In this document: positions 39,108 through 47,888 of the stretch, in pieces
Numbering within the stretch: the stretch's first letter is position 1
Layout of the letters: each line of letters begins with the position of its first letter
Source: Flavobacteriaceae bacterium
GTDB lineage: Bacteria > Bacteroidota > Bacteroidia > Flavobacteriales > Flavobacteriaceae
NCBI GenBank assembly: GCA_947464335.1
Contig: CANHWG010000005.1
Coordinates: 1 to 64,000 of the forward strand
Reading direction: 5' to 3'
DNA: 64,000 bases
Notes under the pieces: model-generated
Database searches by the model: none
The model's input: the letters and a program-made list of their open reading frames with translations, nothing else
What the model was told of the DNA's origin: nothing
Position numbers and translations under genes: made by a program

Positions 39108-40385
39108 ATGGCTTGTCAAAGTTGTTCAACTTCAGATGGTGGCGCACCTAAGGGTTGTAAAAATAATGGGACTTGCGGCACCGATAGCTGCAACAAATTA
39201 ACTGTTTTTGATTGGTTAGCCAATATGAGTTTGCCAAATGGTGAAACTCCGTTTGACTGTGTCGAAGTGCGATTCAAAAATGGTCGAAAAGATTTTTATC
39301 GCAATACCGAAAAACTTACGCTTAGCATTGGAGATATTGTCGCTACTGAGGCATCTCCGGGTCATGATATTGGAATTGTGACGCTAACGGGGGAATTGGT
39401 AAAAATTCAGATGAAGAAAAAAGGAGTCAATCCTACCAGTCCCGAAATTGCCAAAGTATACCGAAAAGCTTCTCAAAAAGACATTGATATTTGGAGTAGT
39501 GTTCGTGATAAAGAGGCAGAAATGCAGGTAAAAGCACGTGAATTAGCAATTGTTCACAAATTAGAAATGAAAATCTCCGATGTAGAATATCAGGGTGATG
39601 GTTCTAAAGTAATTTTTTATTACACTGCCAGCGATAGAGTAGATTTTAGATTGTTAATCAAAGATTATTCGCGTGTTTTTAACACCCGAATTGAAATGAA
39701 ACAAGTTGGGTTGCGTCAAGAAGCTTCTCGTTTGGGCGGAATTGGTTCTTGCGGAAGAGAATTATGTTGCTCTACTTGGCTGACCGATTTCCGTAGTGTA
39801 AACACTTCTGCCGCGCGTTACCAACAACTCTCCTTAAATCCACAAAAATTAGCAGGACAATGTGGTAAATTAAAATGCTGTTTGAATTATGAGTTAGATA
39901 CTTATATGGATGCTTTAAAAGGTTTTCCTGATTTTGAAACTAAATTAAAAACAGAAAAAGGAGATGCTATTTGCCAAAAACAAGACATCTTTAAAGGACT
40001 AATGTGGTTTGCTTATACGGAAAACTTTGCTAATTGGCATGTGTTAAACATTGAGCAAGTAAAAGAAATAATTGCTGAAAACAAACAAAATAAAAAAGTA
40101 AGTTCTCTTGAAGATTTTGCTATAGATACGATTGTTGAGCCAGAAAAAGACTTTAACAACGCTATGGGTCAAGAAAGTTTAACTCGATTTGACCAACCCA
40201 AAAAGAGTAAAAACAAGAATAGAAATAAAAACAGAAACAAAGCTTCTAATTCAAATGAGTCACAAGCAAACGTTATAAGGCCAAATAATATTCAAAATCA
40301 AGGGCAAAATCAAAAACAAGGAAAAAAGTCAAACCCACAAAACAAAAAACCAATAATCATAAAAAAGAATGAGACTAAAGAATAG
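39108..40385 (+). CDS. ricT: PSP1/RicT-like regulatory protein
   Basis: 'RQEASRLGGIGSCGRELCCSTWLTDFRSV...LNPQKLAGQCGKLKCCLNYE'; Cys-rich N-terminus. Confidence 0.92.
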   Translation: MACQSCSTSDGGAPKGCKNNGTCGTDSCNKLTVFDWLANMSLPNGETPFDCVEVRFKNGRKDFYRNTEKLTLSIGDIVATEASPGHDIGIVTLTGELVKIQMKKKGVNPTSPEIAKVYRKASQKDIDIWSSVRDKEAEMQVKARELAIVHKLEMKISDVEYQGDGSKVIFYYTASDRVDFRLLIKDYSRVFNTRIEMKQVGLRQEASRLGGIGSCGRELCCSTWLTDFRSVNTSAARYQQLSLNPQKLAGQCGKLKCCLNYELDTYMDALKGFPDFETKLKTEKGDAICQKQDIFKGLMWFAYTENFANWHVLNIEQVKEIIAENKQNKKVSSLEDFAIDTIVEPEKDFNNAMGQESLTRFDQPKKSKNKNRNKNRNKASNSNESQANVIRPNNIQNQGQNQKQGKKSNPQNKKPIIIKKNETKE

Positions 40386-40854
40386 CATCCTTTTTATTGT
40401 AATGCTGCTTATAATTGTTTCTTGTGATAAACGAAGTGTTTTTGATGACTATAAATCAGTTGGAAACGCTTGGCACAAAGACAGTATTGTAACTTTTGAA
40501 TTGCCACAATTAGATGCTAAAAAGCCCTACAATTTATATATTAATGTCAGAGACAATGATGATTACCCGTTTAATAATTTATTCTTAATTGTCTCTTTAG
40601 AACAGCCAAACAAACAAGTAAAAGTAGACACCTTAGAATATCAAATGACTAATCCTGACGGAACACTTCTTGGTGATGGCTTTTCAGATATTAAAGAAAG
40701 TAAGCTTTTTTATAAAGACAAAGAAAATTTTACCCAAAAAGGAGTTTATAAAATTCATATCAAACACGCAACGAGACAAACCGGAAAAATTGAAGGTGTT
40801 ACTTCACTTCCTGGTATTTCTGACGTTGGTTTCAGAATAGAATCTACGGAATAA
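40369..40854 (+). CDS. gldH: Gliding motility lipoprotein GldH
   Basis: Lipobox 'LIIVSCDKRSVFDDYKSVGNAWHKDSIVTFELPQLDAKKPYNLYINVRDNDDYPFNNLFLIVSLE'. Confidence 0.92.
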   Translation: MRLKNSILFIVMLLIIVSCDKRSVFDDYKSVGNAWHKDSIVTFELPQLDAKKPYNLYINVRDNDDYPFNNLFLIVSLEQPNKQVKVDTLEYQMTNPDGTLLGDGFSDIKESKLFYKDKENFTQKGVYKIHIKHATRQTGKIEGVTSLPGISDVGFRIESTE

Positions 40855-40858
40855 AATT

Positions 40859-43177
40859 ATGGCACAAAAAAATAATTCTACCGCCACGGTCAAAGACATC
40901 AATTACTACAAAAAGAAATTTTGGAAATTGTTTTTTTATGGTATGGGTGTCATGGCTTTGTTTTTCACATTAGCTTCTTGGGGCTTTTTTGGAAGCATGC
41001 CTTCATTTGAAGATTTAGAAAATCCGGAATCCAATTTGGCTACCGAAGTTATTTCTTCTGATGGTGTGACTATAGGTAAGTTTTATAACGAAAACCGAAC
41101 ACCAATAAAATACCAAGATTTGCCCTCTCATTTGGTTAAAGCTTTAGTAGCAACCGAGGACGAACGTTTTTACGAACATTCCGGAATTGATGCTAAAAGA
41201 ACTTTTGGTGCGGCTTTAAAATTAGGTTCTAATGGTGGCGCGAGTACTATTTCACAGCAGTTAGCCAAGCAATTGTTTCATGGTGAAGGTTCTAAATTCT
41301 TTCTGTTTCGTGTGATTCAAAAAGTAAAAGAATGGATTATTGCCATCAAGTTAGAACGCCAATATACCAAAGACGAAATCATTGCTATGTATTTTAATGT
41401 ATATGATTTTAATAACTATGCCATCGGAATTCGTTCGGCTTCCAAAACCTATTTCTCCAAAGAACCTAAAGATTTAACAATAGACGAATCGGCTATTTTA
41501 GTCGGAATGTTTAAAAACTCTTCGCTATACAATCCGGTTAGAAATCCACAAGGCGTAAAAAACAGACGAAATGTGGTGCTTTCCCAAATGTTGAAATCAA
41601 AAATAATTTCTGAATCTCAAAAAGAAAGCTTGAGTCAGCTGCCAATTAAACTCGATTTCAAACTGCAAACGCACAAAGAAGGAATCGCAACTTATTTTCG
41701 TGAATTCCTCCGCGAATACATGAAAAACTGGGTTAAAGAAAATAAAAAACCAGATGGAACTGATTATGATATCTACACCGATGGATTAAAAATTTACACC
41801 ACCATAGATTCTAAAATTCAAGAACATGCCGAAGAAGCCGTTCAGGCCCATATGAAAAACCTACAACAGGAATTCTTCGCTGAACAAAAAAATAATAAAA
41901 ACGCTCCGTTTGTTAACATCACAACCGATGAAACCAAAAGAATAATTAACCAAGCCATGAAACAATCTGAGCGTTGGCGAGTGATGAAAGACATGGATAA
42001 GTCCGAAGAAGAAATCATTGCCTCTTTCAGTGTTAAAGCAAAAATGAAAATCTTCTCTTGGAAAGGAGAAATCGATACATTGATGACGCCACTGGATTCA
42101 ATCAGATATTATAAACATTTTCTACAAGCCGGACTAATGTCAATGGAACCGCAAACGGGTCATATCAAAGCTTGGGTTGGCGGAATCGATTATAAATATT
42201 TTCAATACGACCACGTTGGTCAAGGTGCTCGTCAAGTAGGTTCCACTTTCAAACCCTTTGTTTATGCCACTGCCATCGAACAATTAGGAATGTCTCCTTG
42301 TGATTCGATCATCGATAGCCCATTTATGATACACAAAGGAAGACACAATGTTACCGAAGATTGGGAACCCAAAAATTCGGACCGCCAATACCGTGGAATG
42401 GTGACTTTAAAAAGAGCTTTAGCACTGTCTATCAACACAGTTTCTGCCAAACTAATTGACAAAACCGGTCCAGAAGCGGTTGCTTCTTTAACAAAAAAAC
42501 TAGGCGTAAAATCAGATATTCCATCACAACCATCAATTGCCTTAGGTGCCGTTGAAATTACCGTAGAAGATATGGTAGCTGCCTACAGTACTTTTGCCAA
42601 TCAAGGTGTCTATATCAAACCACAGTTTATTAGTAGAATTGAAGACAAAAATGGTGTTGTTTTATACGAACCCGTTCCAGATTCTCATGATGTATTAAAC
42701 AAGGATATTGCCTATGCTGTAATTAAACTTCTCGAAGGCGTAACCGAAAGTGGCTCTGGTGTTCGTCTGCGTACACAAGGTGGCGGAAGTGGCGACACTC
42801 GTTGGACTGGTTATCCGTATATGTTTACCAATCCTATTGCCGGAAAAACAGGAACTTCTCAAAATCAATCCGATGGTTGGTTTATCGGAATGGTTCCTAA
42901 TTTGGTAACTGGCGTTTGGGTTGGTTGCGAAGACCGTTCGGCTCGTTTTAAAGGAATCACTTATGGACAAGGAGCTACAGCTGCCTTACCAATTTGGGGA
43001 TATATGATGAAAAAATGTTATGAAGATAAAGATTTGATTATCTCTAAAGATCCTTTTGAAAGACCTGATAATCTTTCTATTAAAGTGGATTGTTATGAAC
43101 GAAAAAGAGACACCATTCCTGACTCAACTGCAATTCCTATCGAAGAAGAACAAAACACAGATGAATTTGGATTATAA
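40859..43177 (+). CDS. Penicillin-binding protein 1A
   Basis: Transglycosylase 'VATEDERFYEHSGIDAKRTFGA', transpeptidase 'GSTFKPFVYATAIE', 'KTGTSQNQSDGWFIG'. Confidence 0.96.
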   Translation: MAQKNNSTATVKDINYYKKKFWKLFFYGMGVMALFFTLASWGFFGSMPSFEDLENPESNLATEVISSDGVTIGKFYNENRTPIKYQDLPSHLVKALVATEDERFYEHSGIDAKRTFGAALKLGSNGGASTISQQLAKQLFHGEGSKFFLFRVIQKVKEWIIAIKLERQYTKDEIIAMYFNVYDFNNYAIGIRSASKTYFSKEPKDLTIDESAILVGMFKNSSLYNPVRNPQGVKNRRNVVLSQMLKSKIISESQKESLSQLPIKLDFKLQTHKEGIATYFREFLREYMKNWVKENKKPDGTDYDIYTDGLKIYTTIDSKIQEHAEEAVQAHMKNLQQEFFAEQKNNKNAPFVNITTDETKRIINQAMKQSERWRVMKDMDKSEEEIIASFSVKAKMKIFSWKGEIDTLMTPLDSIRYYKHFLQAGLMSMEPQTGHIKAWVGGIDYKYFQYDHVGQGARQVGSTFKPFVYATAIEQLGMSPCDSIIDSPFMIHKGRHNVTEDWEPKNSDRQYRGMVTLKRALALSINTVSAKLIDKTGPEAVASLTKKLGVKSDIPSQPSIALGAVEITVEDMVAAYSTFANQGVYIKPQFISRIEDKNGVVLYEPVPDSHDVLNKDIAYAVIKLLEGVTESGSGVRLRTQGGGSGDTRWTGYPYMFTNPIAGKTGTSQNQSDGWFIGMVPNLVTGVWVGCEDRSARFKGITYGQGATAALPIWGYMMKKCYEDKDLIISKDPFERPDNLSIKVDCYERKRDTIPDSTAIPIEEEQNTDEFGL

Positions 43178-43178
43178 A

Positions 43179-43284
43179 TTTTAGGAGCTATTCCTGCTAT
43201 TCGTTGCAATCTTTTTTAATTTATACTTCGACAAGCTCAGTACGACAAATTAAAAAAGGATTTTCACTTCTATCAGGGCTAAAA
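43179..43284 (+). repeat. Palindromic intergenic repeat family, copy 2 (with TTCGAC core)
   Basis: TTTTAGGAGCTATTCCTGCTATTCGTTGCAATCTTTTTTAATTT...AAATTAAAAAAGGATTTTCACTTCTATCAGGGCTAAAA. Confidence 0.85.
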
Positions 43285-43292
43285 AATAAATC

Positions 43293-43991
43293 ATGATTAA
43301 CAAAAAAGTAAATTCCGTTACAGAAGCACTACAAGGTATCGAAGATAATATGACCATTATGTTGGGTGGCTTTGGACTTTGTGGTATTCCCGAAAATAGC
43401 ATAGCCGAATTAGTAAAAAAAGAAACTACCGGACTAACTTGTATCTCTAATAATGCCGGTGTTGATGATTTTGGATTAGGTTTGTTGCTACAAAAAAGAC
43501 AAATCAAAAAAATGATCTCTTCTTATGTAGGTGAAAATGCCGAATTTGAACGCCAAATGCTTTCTGGCGAATTAGATGTAGAACTAACACCTCAAGGAAC
43601 TTTAGCCGAAAAATGCCGTGCCGCTCAAGCCGGAATCCCAGCATTCTTTACTCCAGCAGGTTACGGCACTGAAGTGGCTGAAGGGAAAGAATCACGCGAA
43701 TTTAATGGTAAAATGCACATTATGGAACTGGCGTATAAAGCTGATTTCTCTATTGTAAAAGCATGGAAAGGTGACGAAGCCGGAAACTTAATTTTTAAAG
43801 GAACAGCCCGAAACTTTAATGCCTGCATGGCTGGTGCTGCAAAAATTACCATTGCCGAAGTAGAGGAATTAGTACCAGTAGGTTCCTTAGACCCCAATCA
43901 AATTCACATTCCAGGAATCATGGTGCAACGCATCTTTAAAGGAGAAAAATTCGAAAAAAGAATTGAACAACGAACGGTTAGAAAAAGATAA
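43293..43991 (+). CDS. scoA: 3-oxoacid CoA-transferase subunit A
   Basis: '[22 protein letters not shown]', '[33 protein letters not shown]'. Confidence 0.95.
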   Translation: MINKKVNSVTEALQGIEDNMTIMLGGFGLCGIPENSIAELVKKETTGLTCISNNAGVDDFGLGLLLQKRQIKKMISSYVGENAEFERQMLSGELDVELTPQGTLAEKCRAAQAGIPAFFTPAGYGTEVAEGKESREFNGKMHIMELAYKADFSIVKAWKGDEAGNLIFKGTARNFNACMAGAAKITIAEVEELVPVGSLDPNQIHIPGIMVQRIFKGEKFEKRIEQRTVRKR

Positions 43992-44001
43992 TTTGAAAAT
44001 G

Positions 44002-44406
44002 TGATGATTTGAAAATTTGAAGATAAGAAACGATAAAGACAATTTAATTGTAAAAATGAGTTTTGAGTTTGCTTTAAAAATAATGGCTTATTCAGAAGAA
44101 ATTCGTCAATCAAATCGTTTTGAAATGGCATCTCAAATTTTCAGAAGCGGAACATCAATAGGTGCCAATATTAAAGAAGCCCAAAATGCTGAAAGTAAAG
44201 CTGATTTTATTCATAAAATGAAAATTGCAGCAAAAGAAGCCGATGAAGTTCAGTATTGGTTAGCTTTATGCAAAGAGTCTGAATTTTATCCAAACCCGAG
44301 TAAGGAATTACACAATGAAATACAATCTATAAATTTGATTTTATCGAAAATCATCTCTTCAAGTAAGAAGTCTTAATTTTCAAATTTTCAAATTTTCAAA
44401 TCATCA
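44002..44406. mobile_element. Putative small element: four-helix-bundle gene bounded by 23-bp inverted repeats
   Basis: Left TGATGATTTGAAAATTTGAAGAT (44002-44024); right ATTTTCAAATTTTCAAATCATCA (44384-44406), 22/23 complementary; interrupts scoA-scoB. Confidence 0.5.
44017..44376 (+). CDS. Four helix bundle protein (S23/IVP-like)
   Basis: 'SNRFEMASQIFRSGTSIGANIKEAQNAESKADFIHKMKIAAKEADEVQYWLALCKES'; internal Met at 44056 is also a plausible start. Confidence 0.9.
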   Translation: MKIRNDKDNLIVKMSFEFALKIMAYSEEIRQSNRFEMASQIFRSGTSIGANIKEAQNAESKADFIHKMKIAAKEADEVQYWLALCKESEFYPNPSKELHNEIQSINLILSKIISSSKKS

Positions 44407-44410
44407 AATT

Positions 44411-45067
44411 ATGTTAGATAAAAACGACATCGCAAAACGAATTGCCAAAGAAGTAAAAGACAAGTACTTTGTAAACCTTGGTATCGGCATTCCAACATTA
44501 GTAGCTAATTACGTTCGAACTGATATTTCAGTTGAATTTCAAAGTGAGAATGGCGTTCTCGGAATGGGGCCATTTCCTTACGAAGGCGAAGAAGATGCCG
44601 ATGTAATCAATGCGGGAAAACAAACCATTACTACATTACCAGGGGCAAGTTTCTTCGACTCTGCTTTTAGTTTCGGAATGATTCGCAGTCAAAAAGTAGA
44701 TTTAACCATTCTTGGTGCTATGGAAGTTTCCGAAAATGGCGATATTGCCAACTGGAAAATCCCAGGAAAAATGGTAAAAGGAATGGGTGGCGCTATGGAT
44801 TTAGTAGCTTCTGCCGAAAACATAATCGTAGCCATGATGCACGTAAACAAAGCGGGAGAAAGTAAGATTCTAAAAAAATGCACATTACCTTTAACAGGCG
44901 TTGGTTGCGTTAAAAAAGTAGTTACTGAATTGGCTGTTTTAGAAATAACGCCCAAAGGGTTTAAACTTTTAGAACGCGCACCTGGTGTTTCTGTAGAACA
45001 TATCATCGCTTCTACTGAAGCTGATTTAATTGTTGAAGGCAATATTCCAGAAATGGTTATTGATTAA
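44411..45067 (+). CDS. scoB: 3-oxoacid CoA-transferase subunit B
   Basis: 'VNLGIGIPTLVANYV', 'FQSENGVLGMGPFPYEGEEDADVINAGKQTITTLPGASFFDSAFSFGMIR'. Confidence 0.95.
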   Translation: MLDKNDIAKRIAKEVKDKYFVNLGIGIPTLVANYVRTDISVEFQSENGVLGMGPFPYEGEEDADVINAGKQTITTLPGASFFDSAFSFGMIRSQKVDLTILGAMEVSENGDIANWKIPGKMVKGMGGAMDLVASAENIIVAMMHVNKAGESKILKKCTLPLTGVGCVKKVVTELAVLEITPKGFKLLERAPGVSVEHIIASTEADLIVEGNIPEMVID

Positions 45068-45446
45068 GATACTCCAATAAAACTTCAGATGCATTGCCAA
45101 AAGTATTCGATTTTTCAGTGATGCTGACTGCGCGTTTTTTATTCAATTTATAGGTCAAATCATACTTAGTAGTAAAGAGAATAGCCGACATAAATGGGTT
45201 GTTGATATAGGTAACCAAGGTATCCCGTGCGCCATCAATAGTCTGAATTTCGACTACTTCTTCTTGTTGGAATTTGTATTTGAGTTCCATTTTCAAAACA
45301 CCATCTTCTATAATCGGACGAACATAAATATTCATCAAATCAGTATTTCCAATAGTTTTTGCCATCGTTAATTTGGCAAAAGTGCCATCAGCCAAACTGG
45401 TTTTGACATGGTTATAAAACTCGGAAAATGATACTTTAAACGACAT
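45057..45446 (-). CDS. Conserved hypothetical protein
   Basis: 129-aa intact ORF, convergent with scoB. Confidence 0.65.
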   Translation of the reverse strand: MSFKVSFSEFYNHVKTSLADGTFAKLTMAKTIGNTDLMNIYVRPIIEDGVLKMELKYKFQQEEVVEIQTIDGARDTLVTYINNPFMSAILFTTKYDLTYKLNKKRAVSITEKSNTFGNASEVLLEYLNQ

Positions 45447-45478
45447 ATTTTAAATAAATATTGGGGTGTTATGTTACT

Positions 45479-46249
45479 TTATTCAGATGGATACAGTTCT
45501 TTATATGTTTTAAAATCTTTTTTATAAGTCTTATCTTTTATCGTTTTGAGCTGACCAGACCATTTCCCATGCTTCATTTTATAAATTGTAGAATCAAAAA
45601 ACGTAATAACAAAATTTTCGTTTTCTTCATTATAGGGTTTCGTTTCGTCAGAATCGATTACGACTTTCTTTGACGAAAAAGACACTACTTCATTACCAAC
45701 AAAATTTGGATTAAATGCCACATAGTTTCCATAAGGCCCATCTCCAACCGAATCATATTTAGAAACCAATTGAAACACATTATTTTCTACAAAAAATAAA
45801 AAATTAGATTGAACATAGCCGCAAGCCCCAACGCCATAGGATATTTCAAAAAAACGACTGTCGGAATTTTTAGTTGTATCATTAGTGAAAACATTTTCAT
45901 ACATAGACCATATAGGATCTTCAGAACTGGCATACGTTTCTACAGGAATACTTTGAATTAACTTGTTTTTACAATAAAAATCTAGACGGCAAAAATTAAT
46001 TTCAATACGGTCTTTAGTAAAACCTGTTTTTAATGTGACCGCAAGTACTTTATCTAAAACATTTAAATTCTTTAACTTTTCAAAAACTAAAGTATCTATT
46101 TTTAAAGCTTTGTCGTAAAGATTCAAGGTGTCAATAGCAACTAATTGATCTGTTTTATCATTCGGATTCCGAAGATCATCAATACTTTTTTTATCCTCTT
46201 TACAAGAAAACAAAAGAATTAGAATTGTTAAAAAAAGAAGCTTTTTCAT
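45479..46249 (-). CDS. Hypothetical lipoprotein
   Basis: Lipobox 'ILILLFSCKEDKK'. Confidence 0.7.
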   Translation of the reverse strand: MKKLLFLTILILLFSCKEDKKSIDDLRNPNDKTDQLVAIDTLNLYDKALKIDTLVFEKLKNLNVLDKVLAVTLKTGFTKDRIEINFCRLDFYCKNKLIQSIPVETYASSEDPIWSMYENVFTNDTTKNSDSRFFEISYGVGACGYVQSNFLFFVENNVFQLVSKYDSVGDGPYGNYVAFNPNFVGNEVVSFSSKKVVIDSDETKPYNEENENFVITFFDSTIYKMKHGKWSGQLKTIKDKTYKKDFKTYKELYPSE

Positions 46250-46256
46250 TTTAATT

Positions 46257-47696
46257 CTAAAAAAACCAGCTTGCTACAAAAATGGCGGTAATTACGCATA
46301 TCAAATCAACCAAAAGCATCGTTCCAAGTGTGTAACGCGTGTTTTTAACATTAATACTTCCAAAGTAAACCGCTATCACATAAAAGGTTGTTTCGGCACT
46401 ACATTGAAAAATACAACTCAGTCTTCCGGTAAAAGAATCGGGGCCAAAAGTTCGCATCGAATCGAGCATAAAACCACGAGAACCACCGGAACTAAAAGGT
46501 CGCAGCATTGCCACTGGTAAAGAATCTGTAATTTGTTTGCTTACACCAATATTTGAAAATGCTATCGATATTCCATCACTTATAATTTCAAATAAACCGC
46601 TATTTCTAAAAAAAGAAATGGCCACCAACATTCCCATGACATAAGGGAATATCTTAACTCCGGTTTGTAATCCATTGTTGGCGCCTGTGACAAAAGCATC
46701 AAAAATAGTCGTGTTTTTTTCAACAAATTTTTTCTCGTGAATGAATGAAAAAACAAGTGTAAAAGCTATAATTGTCACAAGCATCAAGCCCGAAAGATTA
46801 GACGTAAACGAATTTTTGCCTATTAAATCCAAACTATTAACATAAAATAAAAGTCCAACAATTGCTGCAATAATTGTCATCAATGCAACCACTAATGAAG
46901 CACTTTTAAAATTGATTCTTTGTCTTAAGCCGACAATTAAAAACGCGGCAATGGTTCCAATGAATGAAGTGATTATACAAGGCAACATAACATCCGCTGG
47001 ATTACTGGCATTTTCTGCTGCTCTGTATCCAATAATAGAAGTTGGAATCAAAGTTAATCCTGCGGCATGAAGACACATAAACATAATTTGAGCATCACTC
47101 GCTTTATCTTTTTCGGGATTGAGTTCTTGTAAACTTTGCATCGCTTTTAAACCAAATGGAGTTGCTGCCGAATCTAACCCAAGAAAATTGGCGGCAAAAT
47201 TAAGAGTCATATAGGATATCGACTCGTGATTTTTAGGCACTGTTGGAAAGACTTTTACAAAAACTGGGCTTAGTCTTTTGGCTAATTTTTCAGATGCTCC
47301 TGAGTCAATAAGCAATTGCATTAGCCCACAGAAAAAAGCTAAATAAGCAATTAAAGGCAGAATTAAATCGAGTAAACTGTTTTTGCAAGTAGGTAACAAT
47401 CCGTCCGATTTTTGAACACCGGAATAAATTTTTACAGTCTTTGCTTTAAAAACATAAGTAGTATCAGCATTAAGGGTATCTCTATTAATAATCATGGTTT
47501 GTTCAGGTGCTTTTTTGATGCTGTCCATAACAAACTTAGGTACTTGCTCTAAATATTTTTCAGAAATTAAAATGGGGTCATCTTTTTTTCCATTTAATAC
47601 ATTATCAACTGAATAACTATTTCCAATACACAAACTAAAGATTACAAATACTATTGAAGAGACAAAAATAGCCAGCCAAAATCTACTTAAAACCAT
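46257..47696 (-). CDS. Nucleoside-recognition (Gate) domain protein, SpmA-SpmB-like fusion
   Basis: 'SKRLSPVFVKVFPTVPKNHESISYMTLNFAANFLGLDSAATPFGLKAMQSLQELNP' (SpmA-like) then 'GANNGLQTGVKIFPYVMGMLVAISFFRNSG...MLRPFSSGGSRGFMLD' (SpmB-like). Confidence 0.88.
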   Translation of the reverse strand: MVLSRFWLAIFVSSIVFVIFSLCIGNSYSVDNVLNGKKDDPILISEKYLEQVPKFVMDSIKKAPEQTMIINRDTLNADTTYVFKAKTVKIYSGVQKSDGLLPTCKNSLLDLILPLIAYLAFFCGLMQLLIDSGASEKLAKRLSPVFVKVFPTVPKNHESISYMTLNFAANFLGLDSAATPFGLKAMQSLQELNPEKDKASDAQIMFMCLHAAGLTLIPTSIIGYRAAENASNPADVMLPCIITSFIGTIAAFLIVGLRQRINFKSASLVVALMTIIAAIVGLLFYVNSLDLIGKNSFTSNLSGLMLVTIIAFTLVFSFIHEKKFVEKNTTIFDAFVTGANNGLQTGVKIFPYVMGMLVAISFFRNSGLFEIISDGISIAFSNIGVSKQITDSLPVAMLRPFSSGGSRGFMLDSMRTFGPDSFTGRLSCIFQCSAETTFYVIAVYFGSINVKNTRYTLGTMLLVDLICVITAIFVASWFF

Positions 47697-47888
47697 AACT
47701 TGTTTTTTGGTAAATATAACATTTATCGATTTTGATAGAAAATTTTAGAGTTAATTTTATTTTTGATTTTATTACATATTAAACAAAATGTAATTTTCTG
47801 TGAATTTTTGTTAATTAAATCTACAAATTAATTTAGTGTTTATATATTTGTTGACTATTATTCAATTTATTCCCATTTCTGTAAAATT

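Noticed and set aside
40207-40362. Tandem-looking AAAACAAGAATAGAAATAAAAACAGAAACAAA region at the 3' end of ricT
   Set aside because: Low-complexity Lys/Asn/Gln tail coding; imperfect codon-level repetition, not a separate repeat element.
44017-44376. Diversity-generating retroelement (Avd-like four-helix bundle)
   Set aside because: No reverse transcriptase ORF and no TR/VR pair seen nearby.
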